64,000 bases of DNA from Solirubrobacterales bacterium 67-14 (GTDB lineage: Bacteria; Actinomycetota; Thermoleophilia; Solirubrobacterales; 70-9). Shown here piece by piece: positions 38,276-47,066 of this stretch. The notes beneath the pieces are model-generated. The model had not been told where the DNA came from, searched no databases, and was given only the letters and a program-made list of their open reading frames with translations. Location: assembly GCA_001897355.1 (NCBI GenBank), contig MKST01000007.1:310228-374227 (forward strand), read 5' to 3'. The translations under genes and the position numbers were made by a program. Position 1 is the first letter of the stretch. Each line of letters begins with the position of its first letter.

Positions 38276-39688
38276 GTGGCGGACGATTCGAAGATTCCCA
38301 AAGGACGCCTCCGCCGTTCGGCCAAGCTGGGCACGGCGATCGGTTCACAGGGTGCCAAGTACGCGGGAACCAAGGCCTCAAGCCTTTTTCGCGGCGGTGA
38401 CTCGAGCCAGGAAAAGTTGGATGAGCGGCACGCCGAGACGGCCGCGAAGATGGTCGCGACGCTGGGCCAGATGAAGGGCGCAGCGATGAAGATCGGCCAG
38501 TTCGCCTCCTTCATCGACATCGACTTCATCCCCGAGGAGTACCGGGAGGTCTACCAGGAGCAACTCGCCAAGCTGCGCTCCGAAGCTCCTTCCATGCCCT
38601 GGGACGAGGTGGTCGAGGTGATGAAGGAGGAGTTCGACGGCGAGCCGATCGAGCAGCTCTTCGACTCGATCGAACATGAAGCGTTCGCCGCCGCCTCGAT
38701 CGGGCAGGTCCACCGCGGTCGCCTGATCGACGGTCGCGAGGTGGCGGTCAAGATCCAGTACCCCGGCATCGCCGAGGCACTCGAGGCCGACCTGAAGAAC
38801 GCCGGCATGCTGGTGCGGATGGCCCGCGCACTGGCGCCGGGACTCGATGCCCGCGAGGTGACCCGAGAGCTCCGGGAGCGGGTGCTGGAGGAACTCGACT
38901 ACGAGTACGAGGCCCAGAACCAGCGCGCCTTCGCCCGCGCCTATCGCGGCCACCCGTTCATCTACGTACCGGACGTGATCACCCGGCTCTCGCGCCGCCG
39001 GGTGCTGGTCACCGAGTTCGTCGAGGGGATCGGCTTCGAAGAGATTCTCGAACTGGACCAAGAGGAACGGAGCCGCTTCGGGGAGATCCTCTTCCGCGGC
39101 AGCTTCGGCTCGATCTACCACCTACAGCACTTCAACGCCGACCCCCACCCCGGCAACTATCTGCTGATGAAGGACGGCCGGGTCGCCTTCCTCGACTTCG
39201 GCATGACCAAGAAGCTCGACAAGGAGCAGATCGAGCTCGAACAGCTCGCGGTCGACGCCGCGGTCCGGAACGACCCGGAGGGGTTGCGCGACGCCCTCCA
39301 CACGCTTGGCTTCGTCAAGAAGCCCTCGAACCTCGACGCGGAGCACCTGATGAACCACGTCAAGTCGATCGGCGGTTGGTACATGGAGGACCGGGAGATC
39401 GAGATCGACGGAAACCGGGTGATGAAGGTGATCGAATCGACCCATGACCCCCGCTCCGAGTACTTCGACCTGATGCGTCGCGAGTCGATCCCGGCCGACG
39501 AGCTGATGGGCCGACGCATGGAGATCGGTGTGCTCGCCGTGCTCGGCCGGCTGCGGGCCAAACGCAACTGGCATCGGATCATGCGCGAGTGGGTCTACGC
39601 CGACCCACCGGCGACCGAACTCGGCCGGGAGGAGTGGGCTTATTTCGAGGAGAGAGGGATTTTCCAGGTTCCGGGGATTAAGCGTTAG
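38276..39688 (+). CDS. ABC1/AarF/UbiB family atypical kinase
   Basis: A 470-residue protein kinase-like protein. The diagnostic N-terminal KxGQ motif (MKIGQFAS), the Ala-rich nucleotide loop AAASIGQVHRG, the lysine in VAVKIQYPG, ADPHPGNYLL (catalytic loop) and LDFGMTKKL (metal-binding DFG) are in order. Family members support quinone or isoprenoid-lipid metabolism by ATPase or kinase activity. No membrane helix is evident at the C-terminus. It is leaderless by promoter position; the next gene begins 9 nt downstream with its own -10 over this gene's stop. Confidence 0.9.
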   Translation: MADDSKIPKGRLRRSAKLGTAIGSQGAKYAGTKASSLFRGGDSSQEKLDERHAETAAKMVATLGQMKGAAMKIGQFASFIDIDFIPEEYREVYQEQLAKLRSEAPSMPWDEVVEVMKEEFDGEPIEQLFDSIEHEAFAAASIGQVHRGRLIDGREVAVKIQYPGIAEALEADLKNAGMLVRMARALAPGLDAREVTRELRERVLEELDYEYEAQNQRAFARAYRGHPFIYVPDVITRLSRRRVLVTEFVEGIGFEEILELDQEERSRFGEILFRGSFGSIYHLQHFNADPHPGNYLLMKDGRVAFLDFGMTKKLDKEQIELEQLAVDAAVRNDPEGLRDALHTLGFVKKPSNLDAEHLMNHVKSIGGWYMEDREIEIDGNRVMKVIESTHDPRSEYFDLMRRESIPADELMGRRMEIGVLAVLGRLRAKRNWHRIMREWVYADPPATELGREEWAYFEERGIFQVPGIKR

Positions 39689-39691
39689 ATT
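39686..39691 (+). promoter_or_regulatory. -10 box overlapping the ABC1 stop codon
   Basis: TAGATT begins with the TAG stop of the kinase gene and ends exactly 6 nt before the ATG at 39698. Confidence 0.45.
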
Positions 39692-39697
39692 CTCCTC

Positions 39698-40546
39698 ATG
39701 AAGCGGATCAAGGCTGGTTGGCAGTTGACCAAGAAGAGTTGGCGGGTCCTCTCCGATTCGCCCGGACTGGTGCGGTTCCCGCTGGTCGGCGGGTTGATCG
39801 CGCTGCTGCTCGCGATCGTGCTGATCGGCCCCGGCCTCTACTTCTTCGAAGACGACATGCCGGTGCTCGGCGCGATCCTGGTCGCGGTCGGCACCTACCT
39901 CTGCGCTTTCACCACGTACTACTTCGCGGTCGGCCTCGCCCACAACGCGGACCGCCAGATGCACGGCGAGTCCCCGAGCTTCGGCGACGGCATGGCCCTG
40001 GCTTCGAGCCGCATGGGCGCGGTTGCCGGCTGGGCCTTCGTCGCTACCGTCGTGATGACGATCATCCGGGCGATCCAGGAGCGCTTCGGGATCGCCGGCG
40101 CGATCGTCGGCGGCTTGGCCGGCGCCGCCTGGGGCATCCTCACCTTCCTCGCCGTGCCGGTGATCGCCCTCGAGGGCACCGGCCCGATCCAGACGATCAA
40201 GCGCTGCGCCCATCTGGTCAAGAGCCGCTGGGGCGAGCAGATCGCCGGCACCATCGCGATCGGCGGCATCGTCTTCCTGCTCGGCTTCCTGCCCGCGATC
40301 CTCTTCATCGTGGCCGGGGTGGCACTCTGGACCACGACCGGATTCGGTGGCGCGATCCTGATCGCGATCGGCGTCCTGGTCCTGGTCGTGGCCGCCCTGA
40401 TCCAGCAGTCGCTGGCGACCATCTTCGGCGTCGCCCTCTACCGCTACGTGGCCGGCCAGGAAGCGGTCGGCGGCTTCACCGAGGAAGAGCTGCAGAGCGC
40501 CGTCCGCCTCAAGCGCGGCGCGACCCCGGCCGCCGGCTCGATCTAG
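39698..40546 (+). CDS. Polytopic membrane protein, DUF6159-like
   Basis: A 282-residue protein with six hydrophobic helices and a basic N-terminus (MKRIKAGWQLTKKSWRVL). The pattern of helices with polar turns such as HNADRQMHGESPSFGDG and TIKRCAHLVKSRWGEQ resembles DUF6159 membrane proteins, which have no known activity. The leader is absent by promoter position. It is convergent with the Cys-containing regulator. Confidence 0.72.
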   Translation: MKRIKAGWQLTKKSWRVLSDSPGLVRFPLVGGLIALLLAIVLIGPGLYFFEDDMPVLGAILVAVGTYLCAFTTYYFAVGLAHNADRQMHGESPSFGDGMALASSRMGAVAGWAFVATVVMTIIRAIQERFGIAGAIVGGLAGAAWGILTFLAVPVIALEGTGPIQTIKRCAHLVKSRWGEQIAGTIAIGGIVFLLGFLPAILFIVAGVALWTTTGFGGAILIAIGVLVLVVAALIQQSLATIFGVALYRYVAGQEAVGGFTEEELQSAVRLKRGATPAAGSI

Positions 40547-40558
40547 AGCCGACCTGGA

Positions 40559-41230
40559 TCAGCCACCGGCCGCGACGACGACCACGCAACCGGCCTGGTC
40601 CGGATCCCGGGGCGTGAATTCGCTCAGCTTCAACTCGGGGTCGATCGCCTCCAGGAGGCCGGCCGTCATGCCGCGGTGCAGGCCGCAGATCGCCGGCTGG
40701 TTCTCACGGACCGCTTCCCGATAGGGGCAGTTCCCGAGTTCGCAGCCGAAGCCGCCTTCGCTCCGGTCGGTCAGCCGCGGCTGGAAGCCGAGCGTGGTCA
40801 GCGCGGCGGCGATCGCATCGGGGGCGTCACCCCAGCTTTCGCGATCGGTGTTTCGCCCCACCTCGCGACCCAGCTCCCGGCCCACCGACTCGAGCTCTTC
40901 CAGACGCTCCCCACCGGTCGGGCAGGCCCGGGCGAGCCAACGAGCCAGTTCCGCATACGCGGTAGGCGGGCTCCCCCCGGGCTCGGCCGAAGCTGAAATG
41001 GCCCACTCGTCCCGGGGGCGGCCCCGGCCGCGGCGGCTGCGGCGCCGTTCGACCAGGCCTGCCTCCTGCATCACTTCGAGGTGGTTGCGGACTCCGTTCG
41101 GATGCATCCCCAGTTTCTGGGCCAGCTCGACCGTGGCGGCCGGATGCCCGAGGTCCTCCAGCATCTCGAACAGGCGAGCCCGGGTCGGCTGGCCGAGCAC
41201 CCCATGTGACTTACGAGGCAGGTCAACCAA
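40559..41230 (-). CDS. Helix-turn-helix regulator with C-terminal Cys cluster (COG2345/SufR-like)
   Basis: A 223-residue regulator. The winged helix (VLGQPTRARLFEMLEDLG to GVRNHLEVMQEAGLVERRR) is ArsR-like with a basic wing. The C-terminal sensor has C-x4-C (CELGNCPYREAV) and a third Cys in ICGLHRGM, the arrangement of COG2345 proteins, of which SufR uses the cysteines for an iron-sulfur cluster. The TTG start overlaps the membrane gene's stop by 8 nt and has GGAGG 5 nt upstream, so both are translated together. It may read iron-sulfur, NO or redox state and act on the dyad at 42455-42478. Confidence 0.82.
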   Translation of the reverse strand: MVDLPRKSHGVLGQPTRARLFEMLEDLGHPAATVELAQKLGMHPNGVRNHLEVMQEAGLVERRRSRRGRGRPRDEWAISASAEPGGSPPTAYAELARWLARACPTGGERLEELESVGRELGREVGRNTDRESWGDAPDAIAAALTTLGFQPRLTDRSEGGFGCELGNCPYREAVRENQPAICGLHRGMTAGLLEAIDPELKLSEFTPRDPDQAGCVVVVAAGG

Positions 41231-42446
41231 GGTGGCCTCCGGGGCCGAGGCGGAAGGCGAGGATCACCGAGCGCAGCGCAATCGTCGCCAGGGCCAGCGC
41301 GGCAAGCAAGAGCAGCGCGGTGGCCGGCCAGCGCAGGGGATCGATCGAGGTGGCCAGGGCCAGTGCGAGCAGGGCGACCCCGCCGACCGCGACCCCGACC
41401 AGGACGCCGTCCCGGACCGGGTTCGGGGCCGGCACCGGGCGGCTGAAGTCCCGGACCCGGACCACGACCGAGACCAGGTGCAGGATCGAGCCGGCCACGG
41501 TCAGTCCGATCCAGCCGGCGACCAGCAGGACCGCGAGCACTGCCCGGTCGGACCCGACCAGCGGGGTCAGGGGCTGGTCGAGCGCCGCGACCAGGGCGAA
41601 GGCGACTCCGACCGGGAGGAACGGTTGTGACCAGGCGACCAGACGGGCCGAAAGCGGCAGGCCGCGGGGCGCACGGAACGCCGAGGAGACGAGGTTCACC
41701 GCCAGGGCGCAGGCTGCCCCGAACAGCAGCGCCCAAGCGACGACCGTGACCGTCCCCTGGCCGAAGCCATATCCCGCGGCGAGCCCGGCCACGCCGAGGC
41801 TCCAGAGCAGGAAGGTCGCCGGCTGCAGGCGGGGAAAGCGAAGCTGGGTACGGGTCAGCGAAGGAAAGAAGGTGTGCAGGGTGCCGACGATCGCGCCGCC
41901 CAGCCAGCCACCCAGGTTGAAAGCGAGATGGGCACCGAGCAGGGAGCCATGAGACCAGGCGACCCCGGTGGCGAGCATGACCCCGGCCACGATCCCGCCG
42001 ACCAGCCAGGCCGTGCTGGCCCGGTACCAGCGGCTGGCCCAGGGCGCCTTCTGGAGCGAGCCGCGAGCCAGGTTCCTCAGCACGACCAAGTAGAGCGCCA
42101 AGGTCGCGAGCAGCACCGCGGCGCCGGCGATGACCAGCGGGTCGGAACCGGCCGCGACGCCGACCGCGACCGCGACCGAGCCGACGCTCCAACCGGCAAC
42201 TTCGCTGACGGTCACCCGCCGTGAGGGTGGCGAGGTCGCCAGGAACGCGGTGACGAAGAACTGGCTGACCCCGATCACCAGCTGGGAGACACCACCGAGC
42301 AGGGCCAGGTGAAGCCCGGTCCAGGCGGCCCGGTCCCAGCCCGCCAGTTCACCCACGATCACCGTTGCGGCGGCAGCCACGAGAAAGGCCACGCCGGCCG
42401 CGAGGCTGGCCAGCAGCGGGTCGGTCGGACGCTGGGATCCGTTCAT
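41223..42446 (-). CDS. Polytopic membrane protein with intramembrane His, oxidase/NnrS-like topology
   Basis: A 407-residue protein with about 12 hydrophobic helices. Conserved-looking His residues sit inside helices (GLHLALLGGVSQL, GAHLAFNLGGWLGG, GTLHTFFPSL, GSILHLVSVV), as in haem-copper-oxidase-like and NnrS-like membrane proteins that bind haem or copper. No soluble copper domain is seen. The exact family is uncertain. It is co-transcribed with a Cys-containing regulator and divergent from a 7Fe ferredoxin, which suggests a redox or nitrogen-oxide role. A -10 (42453-42458) exactly 6 nt upstream makes it leaderless. Confidence 0.68.
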   Translation of the reverse strand: MNGSQRPTDPLLASLAAGVAFLVAAAATVIVGELAGWDRAAWTGLHLALLGGVSQLVIGVSQFFVTAFLATSPPSRRVTVSEVAGWSVGSVAVAVGVAAGSDPLVIAGAAVLLATLALYLVVLRNLARGSLQKAPWASRWYRASTAWLVGGIVAGVMLATGVAWSHGSLLGAHLAFNLGGWLGGAIVGTLHTFFPSLTRTQLRFPRLQPATFLLWSLGVAGLAAGYGFGQGTVTVVAWALLFGAACALAVNLVSSAFRAPRGLPLSARLVAWSQPFLPVGVAFALVAALDQPLTPLVGSDRAVLAVLLVAGWIGLTVAGSILHLVSVVVRVRDFSRPVPAPNPVRDGVLVGVAVGGVALLALALATSIDPLRWPATALLLLAALALATIALRSVILAFRLGPGGHLG

Positions 42447-42452
42447 GCGACA

Positions 42453-42458
42453 ATTTTA
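42453..42458 (-). promoter_or_regulatory. -10 box for the leaderless membrane protein gene
   Basis: TAAAAT on the minus strand ends 6 nt before the ATG at 42446. It overlaps the dyad at 42455-42478. Confidence 0.5.
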
Positions 42459-42478
42459 CACACTTGATACTGTATAAA
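42455..42478. promoter_or_regulatory. Inverted repeat between redox operon and ferredoxin gene
   Basis: TTTACACA and TGTATAAA form arms with one mismatch around an 8-nt centre, in an AT-rich stretch that overlaps the -10 of the membrane gene and lies 30 bp before the ferredoxin ATG. A plausible operator for the Cys-containing regulator. Confidence 0.5.
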
Positions 42479-42507
42479 TCTCTTTCTTCGACTCTGCGAG
42501 TAGCTCA

Positions 42508-42768
42508 ATGGCGTACGTAATCAACGAACCCTGCATCGGTGTCAAGGACAATTCCTGCGTCGAGGTCTGTCCGGTCGACTGCATCCACCCCACTCCCGAG
42601 GAGCCGGAATACGAGTCGGTTGACCAGCTCTTCATCGATCCCGACGAATGCATCGACTGCGATGCCTGCGTCGAGGCCTGCCCGGTCGACGCGATCACCC
42701 CGGAGGACATGGTCCCGCCGGAGTGGCAGCGCTTCATCGAGCTGAACGCGAATCACTTCAAGAGGTAA
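42508..42768 (+). CDS. fdxA: 7Fe ferredoxin (3Fe-4S plus 4Fe-4S)
   Basis: An 86-residue electron carrier. The first cluster motif C9-x7-C17-x3-C21-P is the 3Fe-4S type, with C25 following. The second, [12 protein letters not shown], is a standard 4Fe-4S motif. The acidic character and C-terminal [15 protein letters not shown] helix match actinobacterial FdxA-type ferredoxins that serve cytochromes P450 or oxidoreductases. The divergent dyad suggests control by the neighbouring regulator. Confidence 0.95.
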   Translation: MAYVINEPCIGVKDNSCVEVCPVDCIHPTPEEPEYESVDQLFIDPDECIDCDACVEACPVDAITPEDMVPPEWQRFIELNANHFKR

Positions 42769-42789
42769 GCAGGCGGACGAGGCTCTGGC

Positions 42790-45298
42790 CTAGTCCAATT
42801 TGCCCCAGGTGATGTGCGATTCCTTGAGGGGCTTGCCGGACTCGGTGGTCGGGACCACGGTCGCGGTCAGCTTCCGGGTCGTGCTTCGCCCGGCGCCGCT
42901 CGCCGTCGCCTGCCAGGTGAGTGAGAACGGCTTGCCCGAGGTCAGGGTAGAGGTCGGCACCGAGGTCGAGATGAGCCCGACGTCGCCGCTCCAGTAGGAG
43001 TCCTTGAAGGCGCTGCCGCAACCACTGAGAAGGTCCGGCTTCGGCGCGACGACCTGGGCCTCCAGGGACTCGGCGTCGTCCTCGCCGATCGCCGTGGCGA
43101 TCGGGCCGCCCGGCTCGTTCAGGTCGAAATGGCAGGTCGGCGGGGTCGGGCAGTCGCTGCCAGACCCGGAGTAGTCCAGGGAACCCGACCACAGGACCGG
43201 CAGGTTCAAGACGAAGCTGCCGGGTTCGTAGCTGCCATCGGTGGGTCCCGCGTGACCGCCCGGGTCGATCGACGCCGTCTTGTGCTCCGAGCTGCTGACC
43301 GTGCAGGCGACCGGGCTCCCGACCGTGTAGTTGGCCGTGTAGTCGAGGTTGCCGCTGATCCCGGTCACCTTGAAGTAGTGGGCGCAGGAATCGCTGACAT
43401 CCATCATCAAGGTCATGTCATAGGTCTGCTGCGGCCCGTTGGGGTCCGGAATCAAGCCGCTGGGGGTGTTTTTCAATGAATCATCGATCGAGTGGTCGCC
43501 GACCACGAACACCATGCGGTCGATTCCCTGCTTGGCCAGGCAGTAGGTGGTGTCGGGCTTGTCCGTCAGATCCTTGATCTCCCAGTGGCCGCTCTTCATG
43601 TGGATCAAGAGCTGGACGTCCGTGCGCCCGTTGCCGATCGTGTGGTTCAGGACCCTGACCTGCTTGACCCGGGCTTGAAGGTGTTGTCGTCGTAGTCCGT
43701 CGTCAGCGACTTTCTCTTGTACAGATTCCAGGCGATCCGGCGCGCGTGCTCACCCTTTTCCAAGCCGATCTTGTCCTGTTTCGGACTGGCACAATCTGTC
43801 CCGTTGGTCGGCAGGGGCTTGCTTTTCATCCCGTACCACTTCTCGAGCTTGCTCCCCGTTGGCGAAGCGTTGAACGCGTCCAGCTCGAACTGCCGCCAGG
43901 CCTTGTCGAAGCCTCCGGGCAGGGCTGCGTCGATCCCCTGAAGGCTGGTCGCGGCATTGGCATAGGCGCGGTAGATCGCCGGCACCGTGCCGATCCCGTA
44001 CCGGTTCTGGATGTCCAGCACGAAAGCGAAAGCGCCGTAGTCGAAGGTGTCGAGCGAGCACATCCCGAAGTCGACCCAGTTGAGCACTTCATCGGGCGTC
44101 TTCTCGAAGGGTCGTTCCTCATGCGGGTAGAGCCAGGACGAGGCCCAGACCGCGGAGGCCTCGTCGAACCAGTTGTGCTCCTTCTCGGCGCCGCAGTCAC
44201 CCTGGATCGGGAAGGCGAACTGGAAGGCGTGGAAGATCTCGTGGCGAGCTCGAAGCGGGTCGGCGGATCACCGCCGCCGTGGGTGTTGAACTCGGTGAAG
44301 GCGGGCGAACCCGAGCAGGGCGGCGCGAACGGCAAGGTGACCGCGCGAAAGGTCGACGTGTCGGGGATGACGCTCTTCGGCAGGAGGTAGATGTCGTAGT
44401 GGCCGTCGCCCCCGTCACACTTCCTGCCGGCGTCCGAAGGTGGCGTGACCCCCATCAGCTTTCGGTAGGCGTCCCAGATGGTCCGGTCGGCGGCCCGGAC
44501 CAGCCCGGCCGCGGCCTTGCGGTTGGCGCCGTGCTCGCGCCACCACCAGATCCGCACGTACTTGCCGGTCAGCACGCTCCAGTGCTCGGTCGTCGCCTGC
44601 TGCTCGCAGGTCGTGTAGCCGGAGACCTCGCGCGAGGCGGTCGCGGAAGCGTCGGCGCGTGAGGCCCGGGCCTTGCCGTTCGCACCCACCCAGGCGGTCG
44701 GCGGCAGCAGTAAGCGGGCGATCTGCCGCCGGTCGATGGGCTTCATCCAGGACCGGGCGGCGATCGCGTCGAGCAGCGCCCCATGGTCGGTCGCGTCGAC
44801 GTCGCCCTGGTACTTGCGCGGCAGCCGGTGGTTGCCGAGCACCGCCCAGACCCGGTAGACGATCGCCCGGGACTTCGACAACCGGTTTGCCTGGACCGCC
44901 CGGTTGGTCAACTCCAGGGTGCCGATCGACGGGTCCGTGACCTTGACCTTGCCACCGACCTGGCAGCGCTTCCGGTGGCAGGCCAGCAGCCGGTAGCTTC
45001 CGGTCGACGCCCGGTCGGGGACCTTCAGCCGGAAAGTGCGATGCCGCCCCGTCGCGGGCGCTTTCAGGTTCTTTTTCAGGACCAGGTCGTGACGCCCGAG
45101 GCGACGGTCGGCCGAGAGCGCCACGGTCAGCCGGCCGCGCGGCCCGGGGCCTGGCCTTGCCTCGACCTTCAGCAACAAGTGCCCACCCGGGTGGGCGTAG
45201 GCACCGGGCTGGAGCTTCAGTTTGGCCCCGGCCGTGCCGGGCACGAGGGCGGCCGCACCGCAGAGGATCACGCCGGCCAGGATGGCAGTCCGCTTCAT
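42790..45298 (-). pseudogene. Secreted HExxH metalloprotease broken by two 1-nt deletions
   Basis: Reading three frames in turn gives one protein of about 836 residues. It has a signal peptide (MKRTAILAGVILCGAAALVPG), a beta-rich Lys/Arg pro-region, then FELA-HEIFHAFQFAF, a zinc-protease HExxH motif. The first frame is lost exactly before this motif at about 44243, where a GG/CC run is one base short. It is lost again near 43668-43673 at CCCGGG. Restoring one G-C pair at each place gives a continuous frame. It overlaps the RTX gene by ATGA, so it was an operon partner. Genuine decay and homopolymer sequencing error both fit. Confidence 0.8.
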
Positions 45299-46902
45299 TT
45301 CCAGACCGTGAACTTCCGGGTCGTCTTGCGCTTCCCGGTCCGGTACGTGGCGGTGGCTTCGATCCGGATCGCAAGTGAACTCGTGCGGCCCAGCGCCTGG
45401 GCGACCGGCCGGCTGAGCCGGATCTTCAGGGCAGCCTGGCCGGCCCGGCGGTAGCGGTGCCGGGCACGTCCCAGCGCAAACGGCTTCGCCGTCCCCCTCA
45501 CCTTCAGGCCCAACCGCCGCGCCGCCGACGCGGGGATCGTGGCCCGGACCGCGCAGGTCCCTGCGCGCGGCAGCCGGCAACGGATCACGACCACCCGCCG
45601 ACGGGCGATCTGACCGAGCTTCTGCTTGGAGAGGCCGACCTTCGGTGCGGGCCCTCCCGGCGCTGCCCCGACCTTGACCTTTTCGCAGCGGCGGGTGGTG
45701 TCGGCCCGGTCGACATAGGCGACGTCGGCCCCGGGGCCGCAGTCGATGCTGTCGGCGACCCCGTCGCGGGCGTAGATCGTGTCGTTGCCCGTCCCGATCG
45801 TGCAGGAACCGAAGATCGGCCCGACCTCGCAGGCCGGGTCGCGGTCACCGAGGATCGTGTCCCGCCCCGGGCCGCCGGTGATCACGTCGTCACCGAAGCC
45901 GCCGTAGAGGTGGTCCGGGCCGGACCCGCCGTCGAGCCAGTCGGGGTAGTCGGAGCCTTCGATGTCGTCGGCACCACCCTGGCCCTTGACGTTGCCGTTG
46001 GTGAAGAGCAGCAGGAAATCGTTCGGCCCGTTGTCACCGACCAAGGTGGTTGCTTTGCCGCTGTGCGGCACACCGCTCTCGATCCGCTCGACGCCAGTCA
46101 CGTTGTCCCCCTCCCCGGGACGGCCATCGTTGGCCTTGCCGTCGAAGGTCACAGACGGAGGAGGATCCTCGTCGCCACCGGCACCGTCGAAGCGATACCA
46201 GTCGTCCTTGACCGTGTCCCGCCCCGGGCCGCCGTCGAGCGTGTCCTTGCCGATGACCGCACCACCGTTCGGGGTGTCACCGGTCAAGGTGTCGTTCCCG
46301 GGGCCACCGTGGATCCGGTCGTCACCGCCGGCCGTCCCCTCGTTGCCGTTGGTCGCACCGTCGCCGTAGATCACGTCGTTGCCTTCGTCGCCGTAGATCA
46401 GGTCGTCCCCGCCGCGCCCGCCGATCGTGTCGGCACCCGGCCCGCCGTGGATCTCGTCGGGGCCGGAGCCGCCGTCCAATCGGTCGTCCCCGGCGCCACC
46501 CGAGACCGTGATCGGATATCCGGCGTCGGCGGGAAAGCTGTCGAGGTCGGATTCCAGCACCGAGACGTCGTCGGCGCCGTCGCCCCCGTCCACCTTCACT
46601 CCTGAGTGGTCGCCGTCCAGCAGGCACCAGACGTCTCCCTGCGACTGTACCTGGCAGTTGCCACCGGGTGTCCAGGTGACCGCGTCTCCGTAGAAGGTGA
46701 CGCAGTCGAGGTAGTTGCCTTCGCCGTCCACGCCGCAGTTCGCCGCGAAGCCGACGTTGACGTTCAGCGCCTCACCAGTTTCAGCCGAGTAGACGACCTG
46801 GCCGTCGGCGCCACCGCTGTATGTGATCTGGGCCGCTTCGGCCTGCCCGGCCAAGAGCAACGAGGTGATGCAAACGACCAGCAAGGGGATGAATCGGAAC
46901 AT
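45295..46902 (-). CDS. Secreted RTX/hemolysin-type calcium-binding repeat protein
   Basis: A 535-residue secreted protein. A signal peptide (MFRFIPLLVVCITSLLLAG) leads into a beta domain and then many nonapeptide repeats of the GGxGxDxxx type (GGAGDDRLDGG, GGPGADTIGG, GDEGNDVIYG), which bind calcium in a beta roll. A Lys/Arg-rich C-terminal beta domain follows. Its stop overlaps the start of the metalloprotease (ATGA), suggesting joint secretion. A TAGCAT -10 candidate lies 8 nt before the ATG. It carries no enzymatic domain that I can see. Confidence 0.85.
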   Translation of the reverse strand: MFRFIPLLVVCITSLLLAGQAEAAQITYSGGADGQVVYSAETGEALNVNVGFAANCGVDGEGNYLDCVTFYGDAVTWTPGGNCQVQSQGDVWCLLDGDHSGVKVDGGDGADDVSVLESDLDSFPADAGYPITVSGGAGDDRLDGGSGPDEIHGGPGADTIGGRGGDDLIYGDEGNDVIYGDGATNGNEGTAGGDDRIHGGPGNDTLTGDTPNGGAVIGKDTLDGGPGRDTVKDDWYRFDGAGGDEDPPPSVTFDGKANDGRPGEGDNVTGVERIESGVPHSGKATTLVGDNGPNDFLLLFTNGNVKGQGGADDIEGSDYPDWLDGGSGPDHLYGGFGDDVITGGPGRDTILGDRDPACEVGPIFGSCTIGTGNDTIYARDGVADSIDCGPGADVAYVDRADTTRRCEKVKVGAAPGGPAPKVGLSKQKLGQIARRRVVVIRCRLPRAGTCAVRATIPASAARRLGLKVRGTAKPFALGRARHRYRRAGQAALKIRLSRPVAQALGRTSSLAIRIEATATYRTGKRKTTRKFTVWK

Positions 46903-47054
46903 ATGACCCGATGCTAGGTCCGGCCCTCTGCCCGCGCGTCGGCCGCGGGTGCTATTCCCGGCCCCGCCGAAGGTCTGATTCAGAGGCCCGAGGATCATCC
47001 GAAAGTCGGATCGCATCGAGACTTTGAGCGGTATGCGGAGGGCCGATACCGCAA

Positions 47055-47060
47055 TAAGAT
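47055..47060 (+). promoter_or_regulatory. -10 box for the leaderless histidine kinase gene
   Basis: TAAGAT ends exactly 6 nt before the ATG at 47067. Confidence 0.5.
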
Positions 47061-47066
47061 CGGGAC

